Under the pieces are notes generated by a model that saw only the letters and a list, made by a program, of their open reading frames with translations, searched no databases and was not told where the DNA came from. Positions 31,616-40,843 of a DNA stretch of 64,000 nt are shown here, one piece after another. A program made the translations under genes and the position numbers. The stretch lies in assembly GCA_051414805.1 (NCBI GenBank), contig CP166702.1, positions 4,464,001-4,528,000 of the forward strand. Direction: 5' to 3'. This DNA is from Xenophilus sp003671765 (GTDB lineage: Bacteria > Pseudomonadota > Gammaproteobacteria > Burkholderiales > Burkholderiaceae_C). The first letter of the stretch is position 1. Every line of letters begins with the position of its first letter.

Positions 31616-32644
31616 ATGTTGAAACCCGTCGTCACTGTTCCTGTTTTTGCCGTGCATGGCCTGCTCGACGGCGCGCGCAGCAAAGGACTGGCCACCGAGT
31701 CCTGGCTGGATGGCGTTCTGGCGCAGGCCCGCATCGCCGAGTCGCTGCTGCATCTGGAGCAGTCGCGTGTGACCATAGAGCAATACATCGCACTCTTCAG
31801 TGCCGTGAAGAACAGCTTGGACGACGAATGCCTAGGCCATCTACACGGTCGGCCGTTGCGCTGCGGCAGCTTTGCGCTGATGGCTCGCTCTACACTCGGG
31901 GCCAGGACGCTGGCAGCCGCCTTGCAGCGCGTGAGTGCATCCTTCGCCCTGCTGCAGGACGACGTGGCGCTTGTGCCCGTCTCTGATGGCTTGCTCAAGG
32001 GTGCTGCTCTGGACGTGCGCCACGCCCTGGGCAAACATTCAGACTTCCTGCACGGGCTGCTGTTGCGCGTTTTCTGGCGTCTGCTGGTATGGCTGCACGG
32101 CGGCCGACTGGTGCCCAGAGGGCTCGATTTTGCCTTCGAGCCACCGCCGCGTGCCGCAGACTATGCCCAAATCTTCTCGGGCACGTTGCGGTTCGGGCAG
32201 GCGCGGTCGGCGGTCTGGTTCGAGGCATCCGCATTCACGCAGCCGATGCGCCGTGACACCGCCGCGCTCCAGACCTTTTTGCGTGCCACACCGGGCAACC
32301 TGATCGGCCCGCGTCTAATCGAGCGGACAGCCAGCGCGCGGGTGCGCGCGCTATTGCAGCAAGCGTGCCCGGAGTGGCCCGATCTGACTGTCGCCGCGCA
32401 GCGCTTGCACATGTCGGTCAGCGCACTGCAGCGGCATCTGGCCGTGGAGGGCAAATCCTTTCAGGTGCTGAAGGACGAGTTACGGCGCGACATGGCGATC
32501 GTTCGGTTGACCAGCACCGATGCCGCGCTGAGCGCCATCGCCGCCGAGTTGGGGTTCGCCGACGGCACCGCCTTCCAGCGGGCCTTCAAGTCATGGACCG
32601 GCAGCACGCCAGGCGTCTATCGTTCGCGCACCCAAAAAACGTAG
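31616..32644 (+). CDS. AraC-family transcriptional regulator (OruR-like architecture)
   Basis: A 342-residue regulator with an N-terminal ligand domain of the arabinose-binding-like type (about 20-200) and a C-terminal double helix-turn-helix (about 235-335). HTH 1 is TVAAQRLHMSVSALQRHLAVEG and HTH 2 is SAIAAELGFADGTAFQRAFKSWTG, followed by the AraC-type end TPGVYR. The ATG at 31616 is used; the frame begins five codons earlier at a TTG. The nitroreductase and acyl-CoA dehydrogenase genes are divergent and are likely targets, but that is inference. Confidence 0.88.
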   Translation: MLKPVVTVPVFAVHGLLDGARSKGLATESWLDGVLAQARIAESLLHLEQSRVTIEQYIALFSAVKNSLDDECLGHLHGRPLRCGSFALMARSTLGARTLAAALQRVSASFALLQDDVALVPVSDGLLKGAALDVRHALGKHSDFLHGLLLRVFWRLLVWLHGGRLVPRGLDFAFEPPPRAADYAQIFSGTLRFGQARSAVWFEASAFTQPMRRDTAALQTFLRATPGNLIGPRLIERTASARVRALLQQACPEWPDLTVAAQRLHMSVSALQRHLAVEGKSFQVLKDELRRDMAIVRLTSTDAALSAIAAELGFADGTAFQRAFKSWTGSTPGVYRSRTQKT

Positions 32645-32666
32645 CGCTGCTTCGACGCGGTCGCAC

Positions 32667-33440
32667 TCAAAGCGACGAGCACAGATGCCCGCCATCCACT
32701 GGCACGCAGGCGCCGGTCATCCACGACCCGGCCTCGGTCGCGAACAGCAGGAACAGACCGTTGAGCTCCTCCGGCTTACCCAGGCGGCGCATCGGGATGC
32801 GCTTGATAAGCGCCTTGCCATGGTCGGTATCCCACATGGCATCGGTCATCTCGGTGTCGATGTAGCCCGGCTCGATGGCATTGACGCGAATGCCATGGCG
32901 CGCCCATTCGAGCGCCAGGCTCTTGGTCATGTGCACGACTGCAGCCTTGGACGTGGCATACAGCATGGCGCCCGGCATCACGCGTTCGCCCAGGATCGAT
33001 GCGATGTTGATGACTGAGCCTCCCCGCCCCGCATCCACCCAGCGCTGCGCGGCACGCGCGGCCACCAGCCACACGCCGCGCACGTTGGTCTCCATCAGCG
33101 AGTCGAAGTCGGACGCAGGCAGCGTGAGCGACAAGGCGTCGTTGGAAGCCCCGGCGTTGTTAACCACCACGTCGAGGATGGTGCCCGAGGCGTCTATCTC
33201 GGCGAAGGCGTCGTCGATGGACTGCTCGGAAGTCACATCCATTTCCAGCACCTTGACCTGAGGCGAACCGAGCTTTTCGAGTTCCTGGGCGAGTTTGTCG
33301 AGCCGCGCCTTGCGCCGCGCCCCAATCACTACCTTGGCCTTGCAACCAGCAGCCAGCCGAGCGAAGTTCTCGCCCAGGCCCGACGAGGCCCCCGTGACCA
33401 GCACCCGCTTGCCTGCCAGCATTGCACCCAGATCCATCAT
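32667..33440 (-). CDS. SDR-family oxidoreductase
   Basis: A 257-residue short-chain dehydrogenase. The coenzyme motif TGASSGLG is at about residues 16-23, NNAGAS near 92, and the catalytic Ser, Tyr and Lys in INIASILG and YATSKAAVV (Tyr about 161, Lys about 165). The Arg-rich segment IGARRKARLDKL after strand 2 suggests NADP preference. The ends are complete (GACVPVDGGHL). An AAGGAGACG site precedes the tandem ATGs at 33440/33437. It is convergent with one AraC gene and divergent from the other. It may be a 3-hydroxyacyl-CoA dehydrogenase, but the substrate is undetermined. Confidence 0.92.
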   Translation of the reverse strand: MMDLGAMLAGKRVLVTGASSGLGENFARLAAGCKAKVVIGARRKARLDKLAQELEKLGSPQVKVLEMDVTSEQSIDDAFAEIDASGTILDVVVNNAGASNDALSLTLPASDFDSLMETNVRGVWLVAARAAQRWVDAGRGGSVINIASILGERVMPGAMLYATSKAAVVHMTKSLALEWARHGIRVNAIEPGYIDTEMTDAMWDTDHGKALIKRIPMRRLGKPEELNGLFLLFATEAGSWMTGACVPVDGGHLCSSL

Positions 33441-33705
33441 CGTCTCCTTGCGTCTTCAGTTCGCCGTCGATGCCGGGAGGTTAGCGCAGGGCCGCTCGGC
33501 TGCGGGGTTGCCTCGCTCCCCCATCCGTCGAAAGAGGTTCCTTGTCAGTTGATCGAGACCATCCGTCATTGCCGCGCCAAGCACCGCTGCCTACGATTGC
33601 CTGTATGCCTTGGGTACCCTGAGCGCCGCACGAAAGCACGCCACGGTGTCGACCCTCCGGTCCCGATGGGCTGCGGCGTCTGGGGGCAGATTCAGGAGAC
33701 GACAA

Positions 33706-34755
33706 GTGCTGCAACAGTCACCCATGGAATGGTCCATCGACCATACGCCCATCGAGGGCAGGCTAGATGCGACGGAAGCGATCCTCAAGGACTCCTTCCA
33801 GCGCTGGAGTCTTTCCTCCCCGGCGAAGCCTGCTGCATTCCAGGCGAAGTTGTGGCGACACGAACTCGCCGGAGCCTCCTTGGTGTGCACCGTGACCGGT
33901 GCTTGCGTCGAGCAGTCTCCTCCTGGACATTCGTCATTCGACGATGAGTTCTGCCTGGGGCTGCAGCTGAACCTGAGCGGCCGAGTACAGTTGCAGCAGT
34001 GGGACACGCCAATCTGCGAGGGCGACATGTTCCTCTGGCGTACCGATCAGCGGCAAGACTATGAGGTGCTGGAACGAACCCACAGCGTGTCGTTGATGAT
34101 TCCCTGGCAGCTCATGCGCGAGCATCTACCGGGCCGCAAGCAGCCGCCCGCAGCCTGCCGCATTGACAGTCACACAGGCGTGGGCTCACTGCTCAGCCAA
34201 CACCTGATGGGGTTGGCAAAGGAGATCGGCGCCGTGCCGCCCTCCGCCCACGTCGCCCTTTGCCGCACGGTGATCGGGCTTCTGGACATTGCGCTGCCAG
34301 AGTCGGAGAGCGCCACTCGATTCACGGCCATGGCCGCGTTGCGCGAACGAGTACTGGCCTACATCGCCCAGCATTTTCAAGAGGATGACCTGAGTCCGGC
34401 ACGCATCGCCGCGGCGCACGGTATTTCACTGCGTTACCTTCATGCGCTGTTTGCGCAGGGCGATACCACGGTGGTCGGCCACATCCTGGAAAGCCGATTG
34501 CAAGCGTGCTGGCGGACACTCGTTGACCCGGTCTGCCGGCATCTGCAGGTCTCGGCGATCGCCTTTCACTGGGGCTTCAACTCCACCAGCCATTTCTGCC
34601 GCGCATTCAAACAACGCTTTGGAGTGTCGCCCAGCGATGCACGCGGCATGACTGCTCACGGCTCCGCCATCGGCCCGGTCGAGTCAGCCGGGCTTTCCCT
34701 TGCACACGCAAAGTCAACTTGCCATGCACTGGCGGGCAAGACGCGCACGGGCTGA
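33706..34755 (+). CDS. AraC-family transcriptional regulator
   Basis: A 349-residue regulator. GTG 33706 has AGGAGAC 5 bp upstream; ATG 33724 is also possible. The N-terminal half is a beta-rich ligand domain of the AraC-binding type (FCLGLQLNLSGRVQLQQW, GDMFLWRTDQRQDYEV). The C-terminal HTHs are ARIAAAHGISLRYLHALFAQGD and VSAIAFHWGFNSTSHFCRAFKQRFG, ending in the canonical SPSDAR. The last about 25 codons lie in the right copy of the inverted repeat, so the true C-terminal tail has been replaced or extended by repeat sequence. It is divergent from the SDR gene and just upstream of the catabolic operon, which it may control. Confidence 0.88.
   Translation: MLQQSPMEWSIDHTPIEGRLDATEAILKDSFQRWSLSSPAKPAAFQAKLWRHELAGASLVCTVTGACVEQSPPGHSSFDDEFCLGLQLNLSGRVQLQQWDTPICEGDMFLWRTDQRQDYEVLERTHSVSLMIPWQLMREHLPGRKQPPAACRIDSHTGVGSLLSQHLMGLAKEIGAVPPSAHVALCRTVIGLLDIALPESESATRFTAMAALRERVLAYIAQHFQEDDLSPARIAAAHGISLRYLHALFAQGDTTVVGHILESRLQACWRTLVDPVCRHLQVSAIAFHWGFNSTSHFCRAFKQRFGVSPSDARGMTAHGSAIGPVESAGLSLAHAKSTCHALAGKTRTG
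34680..34755. repeat. Inverted repeat, right copy
   Basis: Reverse complement of 31461-31535; the identical cores are 34721-34745 and 34709-34719. It overlaps the end of the AraC gene. Confidence 0.75.
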
Positions 34756-34902
34756 ATGCCGACCATATGCCCCGGACAGACTGAGAACGCGGAGATTCGA
34801 CGCTTCGCCCGCCCCGTTGTGGGTATGCGGGCATGACCCGGGGCCGCATCGCTGGCCAAGTTTTCAAACCTTCATCGTACAAACCTTCTGAGGAACGCTC
34901 CC

Positions 34903-36048
34903 ATGCTGCCGCAATTGCACCGTCAACCCTGGATGGACAGCGACATCGAGACCTTTCGCGACCAGGTGCGCCGCTACATCGCCGCCGAGATGGCTCCGCA
35001 CCTGCCCGCTTGGCGCGAACAGGGCTACGTCCCGCGCGAGACCTGGCGGCCCTTCGGCGAGATGGGGTTCATGCTGCCCGAAATGCCCGAAGCCTACGGC
35101 GGCACCGGGGCCAGCATTGCCTACCAGCTGGTGGTACAGGATGAGTTGACCAGAGCGGAAATGCCCAACAACGTCCAGGTGAACAGCATCGCTGCGCACT
35201 ACATCATGGACTACGGCACCGAGGAGCAGAAGCAGCGCTGGCTGCCCAAGCTGAGCAGCGGCGAGATGCTGCTCGGCATTGCGATGACCGAACCCGGGTG
35301 CGGGACGGACCTCAAGGCCATCGCCACCCGCGCGCGCCGTGATGGCGACCACTACGTGATCGACGGTGCCAAGACCTTCATCACCAACGGCTACACCTGC
35401 AATCTGCTGATTGTGGTCGCACGCACCGGCGAGGCGGGCAGCCGAGGCCTTTCGCTGATCGTGGTGGAGACCGAGAACCTGCCAGGGTTCCGCGTGGGCC
35501 GCCTGCTCGACAAGATCGGCCTGCATGCGTCGGACACCGCCGAACTCTTCTTCGACGGGGTGCGCGTGCCGGTCGATCAAGTCCTGGGGGGCGTCGAAGG
35601 GCTTGGTTTCAAGCAGTTGATGGGCCAGTTGCCCTACGAACGCATGACCATCGCCGTGCCTGCGGCGGCCATCATCGACCGGGCCCTGGAACTCACCGTC
35701 GAATACACGAAGGAGCGCAAGATTTTCGGCGCACCGCTGTTCGAGATGCAGACCACGCGCCACAAGCTGGCCGAGATCGCCACCACCGCTCACGTGGTGC
35801 GCACCTTCGTCAACGACTGCATCCAGCGGCTGCTGGACGGAAAGCTCGACGCCGAAGCCGCGTACATGGCCAAGTGGTGGTGCAGCGAGCAGCAGTGCCG
35901 CGTGGTGGACGAGTGCCTGCAGATGTTCGGCGGCTACGGCTACATGTACGAATACCCGATCGCGCGCATGTACACCACCTCGCGCGTGCAGAAGATCTAC
36001 GGCGGCGCGAACGAGGTCATGAAAGAACTGATTGCGAGGAAGCTGTGA
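34903..36048 (+). CDS. Acyl-CoA dehydrogenase
   Basis: A 381-residue FAD enzyme of normal length. Domains in order: N-terminal helices (MDSDIETFRDQVRRYIAAEM), middle beta domain with IAMTEPGCGTDLKAIATRA and GAKTFITNGYTCN, C-terminal helices with ERKIFGAPLFEMQTTRHKLAEI and QMFGGYGYMYEYPIARMYTTSRVQKIYGGANEVMKELIARKL. It would introduce a 2,3 double bond into an acyl-CoA and reduce ETF. It is the first gene of a plus-strand operon; the next gene overlaps by 4 bp (GTGA). The leader has AGGAACG before the ATG. Confidence 0.95.
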   Translation: MLPQLHRQPWMDSDIETFRDQVRRYIAAEMAPHLPAWREQGYVPRETWRPFGEMGFMLPEMPEAYGGTGASIAYQLVVQDELTRAEMPNNVQVNSIAAHYIMDYGTEEQKQRWLPKLSSGEMLLGIAMTEPGCGTDLKAIATRARRDGDHYVIDGAKTFITNGYTCNLLIVVARTGEAGSRGLSLIVVETENLPGFRVGRLLDKIGLHASDTAELFFDGVRVPVDQVLGGVEGLGFKQLMGQLPYERMTIAVPAAAIIDRALELTVEYTKERKIFGAPLFEMQTTRHKLAEIATTAHVVRTFVNDCIQRLLDGKLDAEAAYMAKWWCSEQQCRVVDECLQMFGGYGYMYEYPIARMYTTSRVQKIYGGANEVMKELIARKL

Positions 36049-37112
36049 ACGCCTCGCACACGCTGCAAAAGCCACTGCACGGCGTCCGCGTGGTGGAGTT
36101 CGAAGGGATCGGGCCGGGCCCGCTGGCCGCCATGATGCTGGCCGACATGGGTGCCGAGGTGATTGCGCTGACACGGGCCGAGCAGGCCGCCGGGGCGCAG
36201 CCGCTGGGCGGGGCGGCGGCCAACCCGCTGCACCGGGGCAAGACGGTCGAGATCACCGACCTGAAGTCGCCCGGCGGCAAGGCGCGCGCCCTGGATCTGA
36301 TCGGCCAGTCCGACGTTCTGATCGAAGGCTTTCGCCCCGGCGTGATGGAACGGCTGGGGTTCGGCCCCGCCGAATGCGCGGCGCGCAACCCCAAGCTGGT
36401 CTATGGCCGGATGACGGGCTGGGGCCAGGACGGCCCGCTCTCCCGGGCCGCTGGCCACGACCTGAACTACGTGGCGCTGACGGGCCTGCTGTCGCTGTCG
36501 GCCCGCAAGGGGCAGATGCCCATCGTGCCGCCCTCGGTGCTCGGGGACGCGGCCGGGGCGCTGGGCATGGCCTTCGGTGTCGCCTGCGCGCTGGTCGATG
36601 CGCGCGGTAACGGTAGGGGCAGTGGCCGCGGCCGGGTCGTGGATGCCGCCATCATCGACATCGTGGCCATGATGGGCACGCTGGTGCATTGGATTCGCGC
36701 CAATGGGCAGATCGACGGGACGAAGCCGAGCCCGTTTCACGATTCGCCGTTCTATGACGTGTACGCCTGTGCCGACGGCGGCTTCATCAGCCTCGCGGTG
36801 GTGGAGCCCGCTTTCCACGCACTGCTGCTGTCAAAGCTGGGCCTGACGGACGTGAACCCTGCCGACCAGTACGACACGACGACGTGGCCAGCGCTGAAGG
36901 AGCGCATCGCGGCCCTCATCCGCAGCCAACCCAGGGCGCACTGGTGCGCGTTGCTCGAAGGAAGCGACGCCTGCTTCGCGCCCGTGCTCAGCCTGGCCGA
37001 GGCGGCGCGGCATCCGCACAACGCGGCACGGGGCATCTACCAGACCACCCCATCCGGCGCCATCGAGGCGGCCCCGGCCCCACGGTTCCAGGCACTCAAC
37101 GCAATTACTTAG
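36045..37112 (+). CDS. CaiB/BaiF-family CoA transferase / alpha-methylacyl-CoA racemase
   Basis: A 355-residue type III CoA-transfer family protein. The GTG at 36045 overlaps the previous stop. Seen are the N-terminal LHGVRVVEFEGIGPGPLAAMMLADMGAEVI, EGFRPGVMERLGFGP, GRMTGWGQDGPLSRAAGHDLNYVALTG and the small-domain segment with FHDSPFYDVYACADGGFIS. The GHDLNY and GWGQDGPL motifs match alpha-methylacyl-CoA racemases more than oxalate or carnitine transferases. A racemase beside an acyl-CoA dehydrogenase suggests a 2-methyl-branched substrate, as in isoprenoid or sterol side-chain breakdown; that is inference. Confidence 0.88.
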   Translation: MNASHTLQKPLHGVRVVEFEGIGPGPLAAMMLADMGAEVIALTRAEQAAGAQPLGGAAANPLHRGKTVEITDLKSPGGKARALDLIGQSDVLIEGFRPGVMERLGFGPAECAARNPKLVYGRMTGWGQDGPLSRAAGHDLNYVALTGLLSLSARKGQMPIVPPSVLGDAAGALGMAFGVACALVDARGNGRGSGRGRVVDAAIIDIVAMMGTLVHWIRANGQIDGTKPSPFHDSPFYDVYACADGGFISLAVVEPAFHALLLSKLGLTDVNPADQYDTTTWPALKERIAALIRSQPRAHWCALLEGSDACFAPVLSLAEAARHPHNAARGIYQTTPSGAIEAAPAPRFQALNAIT

Positions 37113-37123
37113 GAGACCAGAAA

Positions 37124-38791
37124 ATGACCAGCACCACCCAGCCCATCCGCGGCTGCCCGTCCACCACGGGCAACGAACGCCAGCTCAACACCACGACGCT
37201 GATCCGGCACGCCGCGCGCACCCACGGGGACCAGGAGATCGTCTACCGCACACCCGATGGCGGCTGGGATCGCTACACCTATGCCGACTGCTACGCCCGC
37301 GTCTGCCGCAGCGCCAATGCGCTGCGCGCGCTCGGTGTCGAGCCGGGCGACCGCGTCGGTGTGCTGGACTGGAACAGCCGGCGCCACTTCGAGCTGTACT
37401 GGTCCATCCCCGGCCTGGGCGCGGTCATGCTGCAGATGAATCTGCGCCTGGGCGCCGAGGACCTGGGCTACGTGGTCGGCCACAGCAAGGTGTCTTACGT
37501 TTGCGTGGACGAGTCCTTGCTGCCGATCGCCGAATCCGTCGCAGCGAACTCGCCCCAGATCAAGGGCTGGATCGTGATGACCGACAAGCCGCTGGACCAG
37601 ATCAAGACCACGCTGAAACCGCTGCTGCACTACGAAGACCTGCTGGCCGCTGCTGATGCCAAGATCGACTGGCCCGAGGTCGACGAAACCTCGGCTTACA
37701 GCGCCTGCTACACCACCGGCACCACGGGCAAACCCAAGGGCGTGTACTACTCGCACCGCGGCATCTACCTGCACTCCACGGGCATGGCCACCAACATGGG
37801 CATGACGCTGGAAGACTGCGTCATGCTCATCACGCCCATGTTCCACGGGCAGTGCTGGGGCTTACCACAGGCCGCCACGCTGCTGGCCGACAAGATCGTG
37901 CTGCCGGGACGCTACGCTGCCGAGGACACCAAGCCGCTGGTCGACACCATGATTGCCGAGGGCGTGACCATCACCAACGGCGCACCGGCCATCTTCCAAC
38001 CGATGCTGCAGTACATCGAGACGCTGCCGGTCAAGCCGGACTTCAGCCGCATGCGCATGCTGTCCGGCGCGAGCGAGCCGCCGCTGTCGATGATGATCGG
38101 CTTCCACGAACTCACGGGTGCCGAGGTGGTGCACGGCTACGGCGCCACCGAAGCCACGACGCTGGTGACCGTCAACCGCCTCAAGCCCACGTTGAGGAAG
38201 CGCTTGACTCAGGACGAGCGGTGGAATCTCAAGCGCAAGCAGGGCCTGGTCCTGACCGGCGTGGACATCCGCATCCTCGATGCCAACGACCAGGATCTGC
38301 CGCACGACGGCCAGTCGGCCGGCGAGATTTGCCTGCGCGGCCCCTGGATCACGACCAGTTACCACGACATGCCCGATTCCGGCGATCGCTTCCTGGAGGG
38401 CGGCTGGTGGCGCTCGGGCGATGTCGGCACGGTGGACGAGAACGGCTACCTCAAGGTCACCGACCGCATCAAGGACGTGATCAAGAGCGGTGGCGAATGG
38501 ATCTCTTCCATCGACATGGAAAACCTGCTCATGGGCCACTCGGCCGTGCGCGACGCCGCGGTGGTCGGGGTTCCGCATCCGAAGTGGCAGGAGCGGCCGC
38601 TGGCCCTGGTGGTGCTGAGGCCCGGCCAGCAGGCGACCCAGGAGCAATTGCAGGAACACCTGACCAGCGCCTTCGCAAAGTGGCAGTTGCCGGATCAGAT
38701 CCTGTTCGTCGAGACCATCCCCAAGACCAGCGTCGGCAAGATCGACAAGAAGCGCATCCGCGTCGAGCAGGCAGAGCGCTACGCCGCCTGA
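37124..38791 (+). CDS. AMP-forming acyl-CoA synthetase (fatty-acid--CoA ligase family)
   Basis: A 555-residue ligase that would activate the pathway acid to its CoA thioester. The P-loop is YTTGTTGKPKGVYYSHRG (about residues 190-207). Core motifs include GYGATEAT, the hinge-side GGWWRSGDVGTVDENGYLKVTDRIKD and the C-terminal lysine loop KTSVGKIDKKRIR, so all catalytic elements are intact. The ATG at 37124 has AGGAGACCAG. Its N-terminus and internal pattern are like the medium/long-chain branch (ALRALGVEPGDRVGVLDWN). It is third in the operon, 11 bp after the CaiB-type gene. Confidence 0.95.
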   Translation: MTSTTQPIRGCPSTTGNERQLNTTTLIRHAARTHGDQEIVYRTPDGGWDRYTYADCYARVCRSANALRALGVEPGDRVGVLDWNSRRHFELYWSIPGLGAVMLQMNLRLGAEDLGYVVGHSKVSYVCVDESLLPIAESVAANSPQIKGWIVMTDKPLDQIKTTLKPLLHYEDLLAAADAKIDWPEVDETSAYSACYTTGTTGKPKGVYYSHRGIYLHSTGMATNMGMTLEDCVMLITPMFHGQCWGLPQAATLLADKIVLPGRYAAEDTKPLVDTMIAEGVTITNGAPAIFQPMLQYIETLPVKPDFSRMRMLSGASEPPLSMMIGFHELTGAEVVHGYGATEATTLVTVNRLKPTLRKRLTQDERWNLKRKQGLVLTGVDIRILDANDQDLPHDGQSAGEICLRGPWITTSYHDMPDSGDRFLEGGWWRSGDVGTVDENGYLKVTDRIKDVIKSGGEWISSIDMENLLMGHSAVRDAAVVGVPHPKWQERPLALVVLRPGQQATQEQLQEHLTSAFAKWQLPDQILFVETIPKTSVGKIDKKRIRVEQAERYAA

Positions 38792-38835
38792 ACGCCACTT
38801 TGCGTGGCACCCAGTTTCTTACACAGGAGAACCAG

Positions 38836-40017
38836 ATGAATGACCATGAACCCGTTATCGTCGGTGCGCTGCGCACCCCCGTGGGCAAGCGCGGCGGGCG
38901 CCTGCACAAGTGGCATCCTGTCGATCTGATGGCCGAGACGCTGCGCCAGTTGGTCGAGCGGTCCGGCGTCAACCCCGCCGATCTGGACGACGTGATCATC
39001 GGCTGCGTGCTGCAGTGGGACCAGCAGCACGGCAACCTGGGCCGACATGCCGTATTGGCGGCGGGGCTGCCCGAATCCGTGCCGGCGGTGACGGTCGATC
39101 GGCAATGCGGCTCGGGCCAGCAGGCGGTGAGTTTTGCAGTGCATGGCATCCAGGCGGGTGCCTACCAGTTGGCCATCGGCGGGGGGGTGGAGTCGATGTC
39201 GCAGGCGCCGCTGCCGCCGTCGTTCAAGCCCGGCGCGCCGCTCGGTTCGCAATACAGCCCGCGCGAACTGGCGCGCTACCAGGACAACCCGCTGATACCG
39301 CAAGGCGTTTCATCGGAGTTGCTGAACACGCGCTTTGGCCTCACGCGTGAAACCCTGGATGCCTCCGCAGTGCGGAGCCATAAGCGCGCCACCGAGGCGA
39401 TTCAGGCCGGTCGCATCAAGGACCAACTGGTGCATCTGACCGAGGACCCGGCCGACCCGAACAGTCCGGTCGTCGCCGCCGACGAGGGCGTGCGCGCCAA
39501 CCCCGACCCCGAAAAGATGGCCACGCTGAAAGCCGTGTTTGCCGCCAACGGCACCACCACCGCCGGCAACTCGTCGCAGGTCAGCGATGGTGCCGCCGCG
39601 CTGCTGATCGCCAGCCGCGCCTATGCCGAGAAGCATGGCCTGAAGCCGCGTGCGCGCTTCGTCAGCACGGCAGTGGCCGCCGCCGACCCGGTGATCCAGT
39701 TCACCGCCGTGCTCGACTCCACTCGCAAGGCACTGAAGGAATCGGGCCTGACCATCAACGACATCGACCTGTTCGAGGTCAACGAGGCTTTCGGCGGCGT
39801 ACCGCTGATGTTCCAGCAGGAGTTCGGCATCCCGGACGACCGCCTCAACGTCAATGGCGGCTCGATGGCCATCGGCCATCCGCTGGGCTCCACCGGCGCG
39901 CGCATGCTCACCGACCTGCTGTATGAACTGGAGCGCCGGGGCGGCCGCTATGGCCTGCAGACCATCTGCGAGGCTTCGGGCACGGCCAACACCACCATCA
40001 TCGAGCGGCTTGCATGA
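38836..40017 (+). CDS. Thiolase (acetyl-CoA acyltransferase)
   Basis: A 393-residue thiolase. The nucleophile is Cys91 (VDRQCGSGQQA); NEAFGG, GHPLGSTGARM (catalytic His about residue 354) and the second Cys in QTICEASGTANT complete the active site. The usual CxGGG is here CEASG, which is atypical: the glycines are replaced by Glu-Ala-Ser. It would cleave a 3-oxoacyl-CoA. The start ATG at 38836 has AGGAGAACC. The enoyl-CoA hydratase gene overlaps its stop (ATGA). Confidence 0.93.
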   Translation: MNDHEPVIVGALRTPVGKRGGRLHKWHPVDLMAETLRQLVERSGVNPADLDDVIIGCVLQWDQQHGNLGRHAVLAAGLPESVPAVTVDRQCGSGQQAVSFAVHGIQAGAYQLAIGGGVESMSQAPLPPSFKPGAPLGSQYSPRELARYQDNPLIPQGVSSELLNTRFGLTRETLDASAVRSHKRATEAIQAGRIKDQLVHLTEDPADPNSPVVAADEGVRANPDPEKMATLKAVFAANGTTTAGNSSQVSDGAAALLIASRAYAEKHGLKPRARFVSTAVAAADPVIQFTAVLDSTRKALKESGLTINDIDLFEVNEAFGGVPLMFQQEFGIPDDRLNVNGGSMAIGHPLGSTGARMLTDLLYELERRGGRYGLQTICEASGTANTTIIERLA

Positions 40018-40814
40018 GCGGGGCCACCATGAGCGAAGCCAGTGAAGTGCTCGTGAGCCGTGACGGCGCCGTCGTCACCCTGACCATCAACCGCCCGCGT
40101 GCGAAGAACAGCCTGAACCGCGCGGTATTCGATGGCCTGCGCGCGCAGCTTGCGCAACTGCGCGACGACGATGCCGTGCGAGCCGTCATCATCACCGGCG
40201 CCGTGGGCGTGTTTTGCGCGGGCGCCGACATCACGGCCTTTGAAGTGCTGCGTGCCGCGCCGCTGCTGGGCGACCGCTCCGCAACGGGCTGGGACTTTTT
40301 TGCGGCGCTGGGGCGCTTCCCCAAGCCCGTCATCGCGGCGGTGGAAAAGGTCGCGCTGGGCGGCGGCATGGAACTGGCGCTGGCCTGCGACATCGTGATT
40401 GCTGGCGAGTCCGCCAAGTTCGGCGTGCCGGAAGTCAAGCTGGGCGCCATTCCCGGTGCCGGCGGCACCCAGCGCCTGGTTCACGCCATCGGCAAGTCCA
40501 AGGCCATGGCGCTGCTGCTGACCGGCGATTTCATGGACGCCCGCAAGGCATGCGACGTTGGCATCGTCGCCGAAGTGACGGCTGATGGCCAGGCCCTGCC
40601 GACGGCGCTGGCGATGGCCTGCCGGATTGCGGCCAATTCGCCGCTGGCCGTGGCGCTGGCGAAAGATGCGGCCCTGGCCAGCTTTGAAACCCCGCTCGCG
40701 CAGGGCCTGGAGCATGAGAAGCGCAATTTCGTTGTCGCTTTGCGTTCGGCCGACAACCTCGAAGGGCAAGCGGCATTCCTGGGCAAGCGCACCCCCAAAT
40801 TCACCGGCCAATAA
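40014..40814 (+). CDS. Enoyl-CoA hydratase/isomerase family protein
   Basis: A 266-residue crotonase. The oxyanion-hole segments are GAVGVFCAGADITAFE and KVALGGGMELALACDIVIAGE, followed by AKFGVPEVKLGAIPGAGGTQRL with the Glu expected for hydratase activity. The C-terminal helix ends FLGKRTPKFTGQ. It would hydrate the enoyl-CoA made by the dehydrogenase at 34903. ATG 40014 overlaps the thiolase stop; ATG 40029 is an alternative. Confidence 0.94.
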   Translation: MSGATMSEASEVLVSRDGAVVTLTINRPRAKNSLNRAVFDGLRAQLAQLRDDDAVRAVIITGAVGVFCAGADITAFEVLRAAPLLGDRSATGWDFFAALGRFPKPVIAAVEKVALGGGMELALACDIVIAGESAKFGVPEVKLGAIPGAGGTQRLVHAIGKSKAMALLLTGDFMDARKACDVGIVAEVTADGQALPTALAMACRIAANSPLAVALAKDAALASFETPLAQGLEHEKRNFVVALRSADNLEGQAAFLGKRTPKFTGQ

Positions 40815-40843
40815 CGCTTGTCTGTCATCTTCAAGGAAAAACC

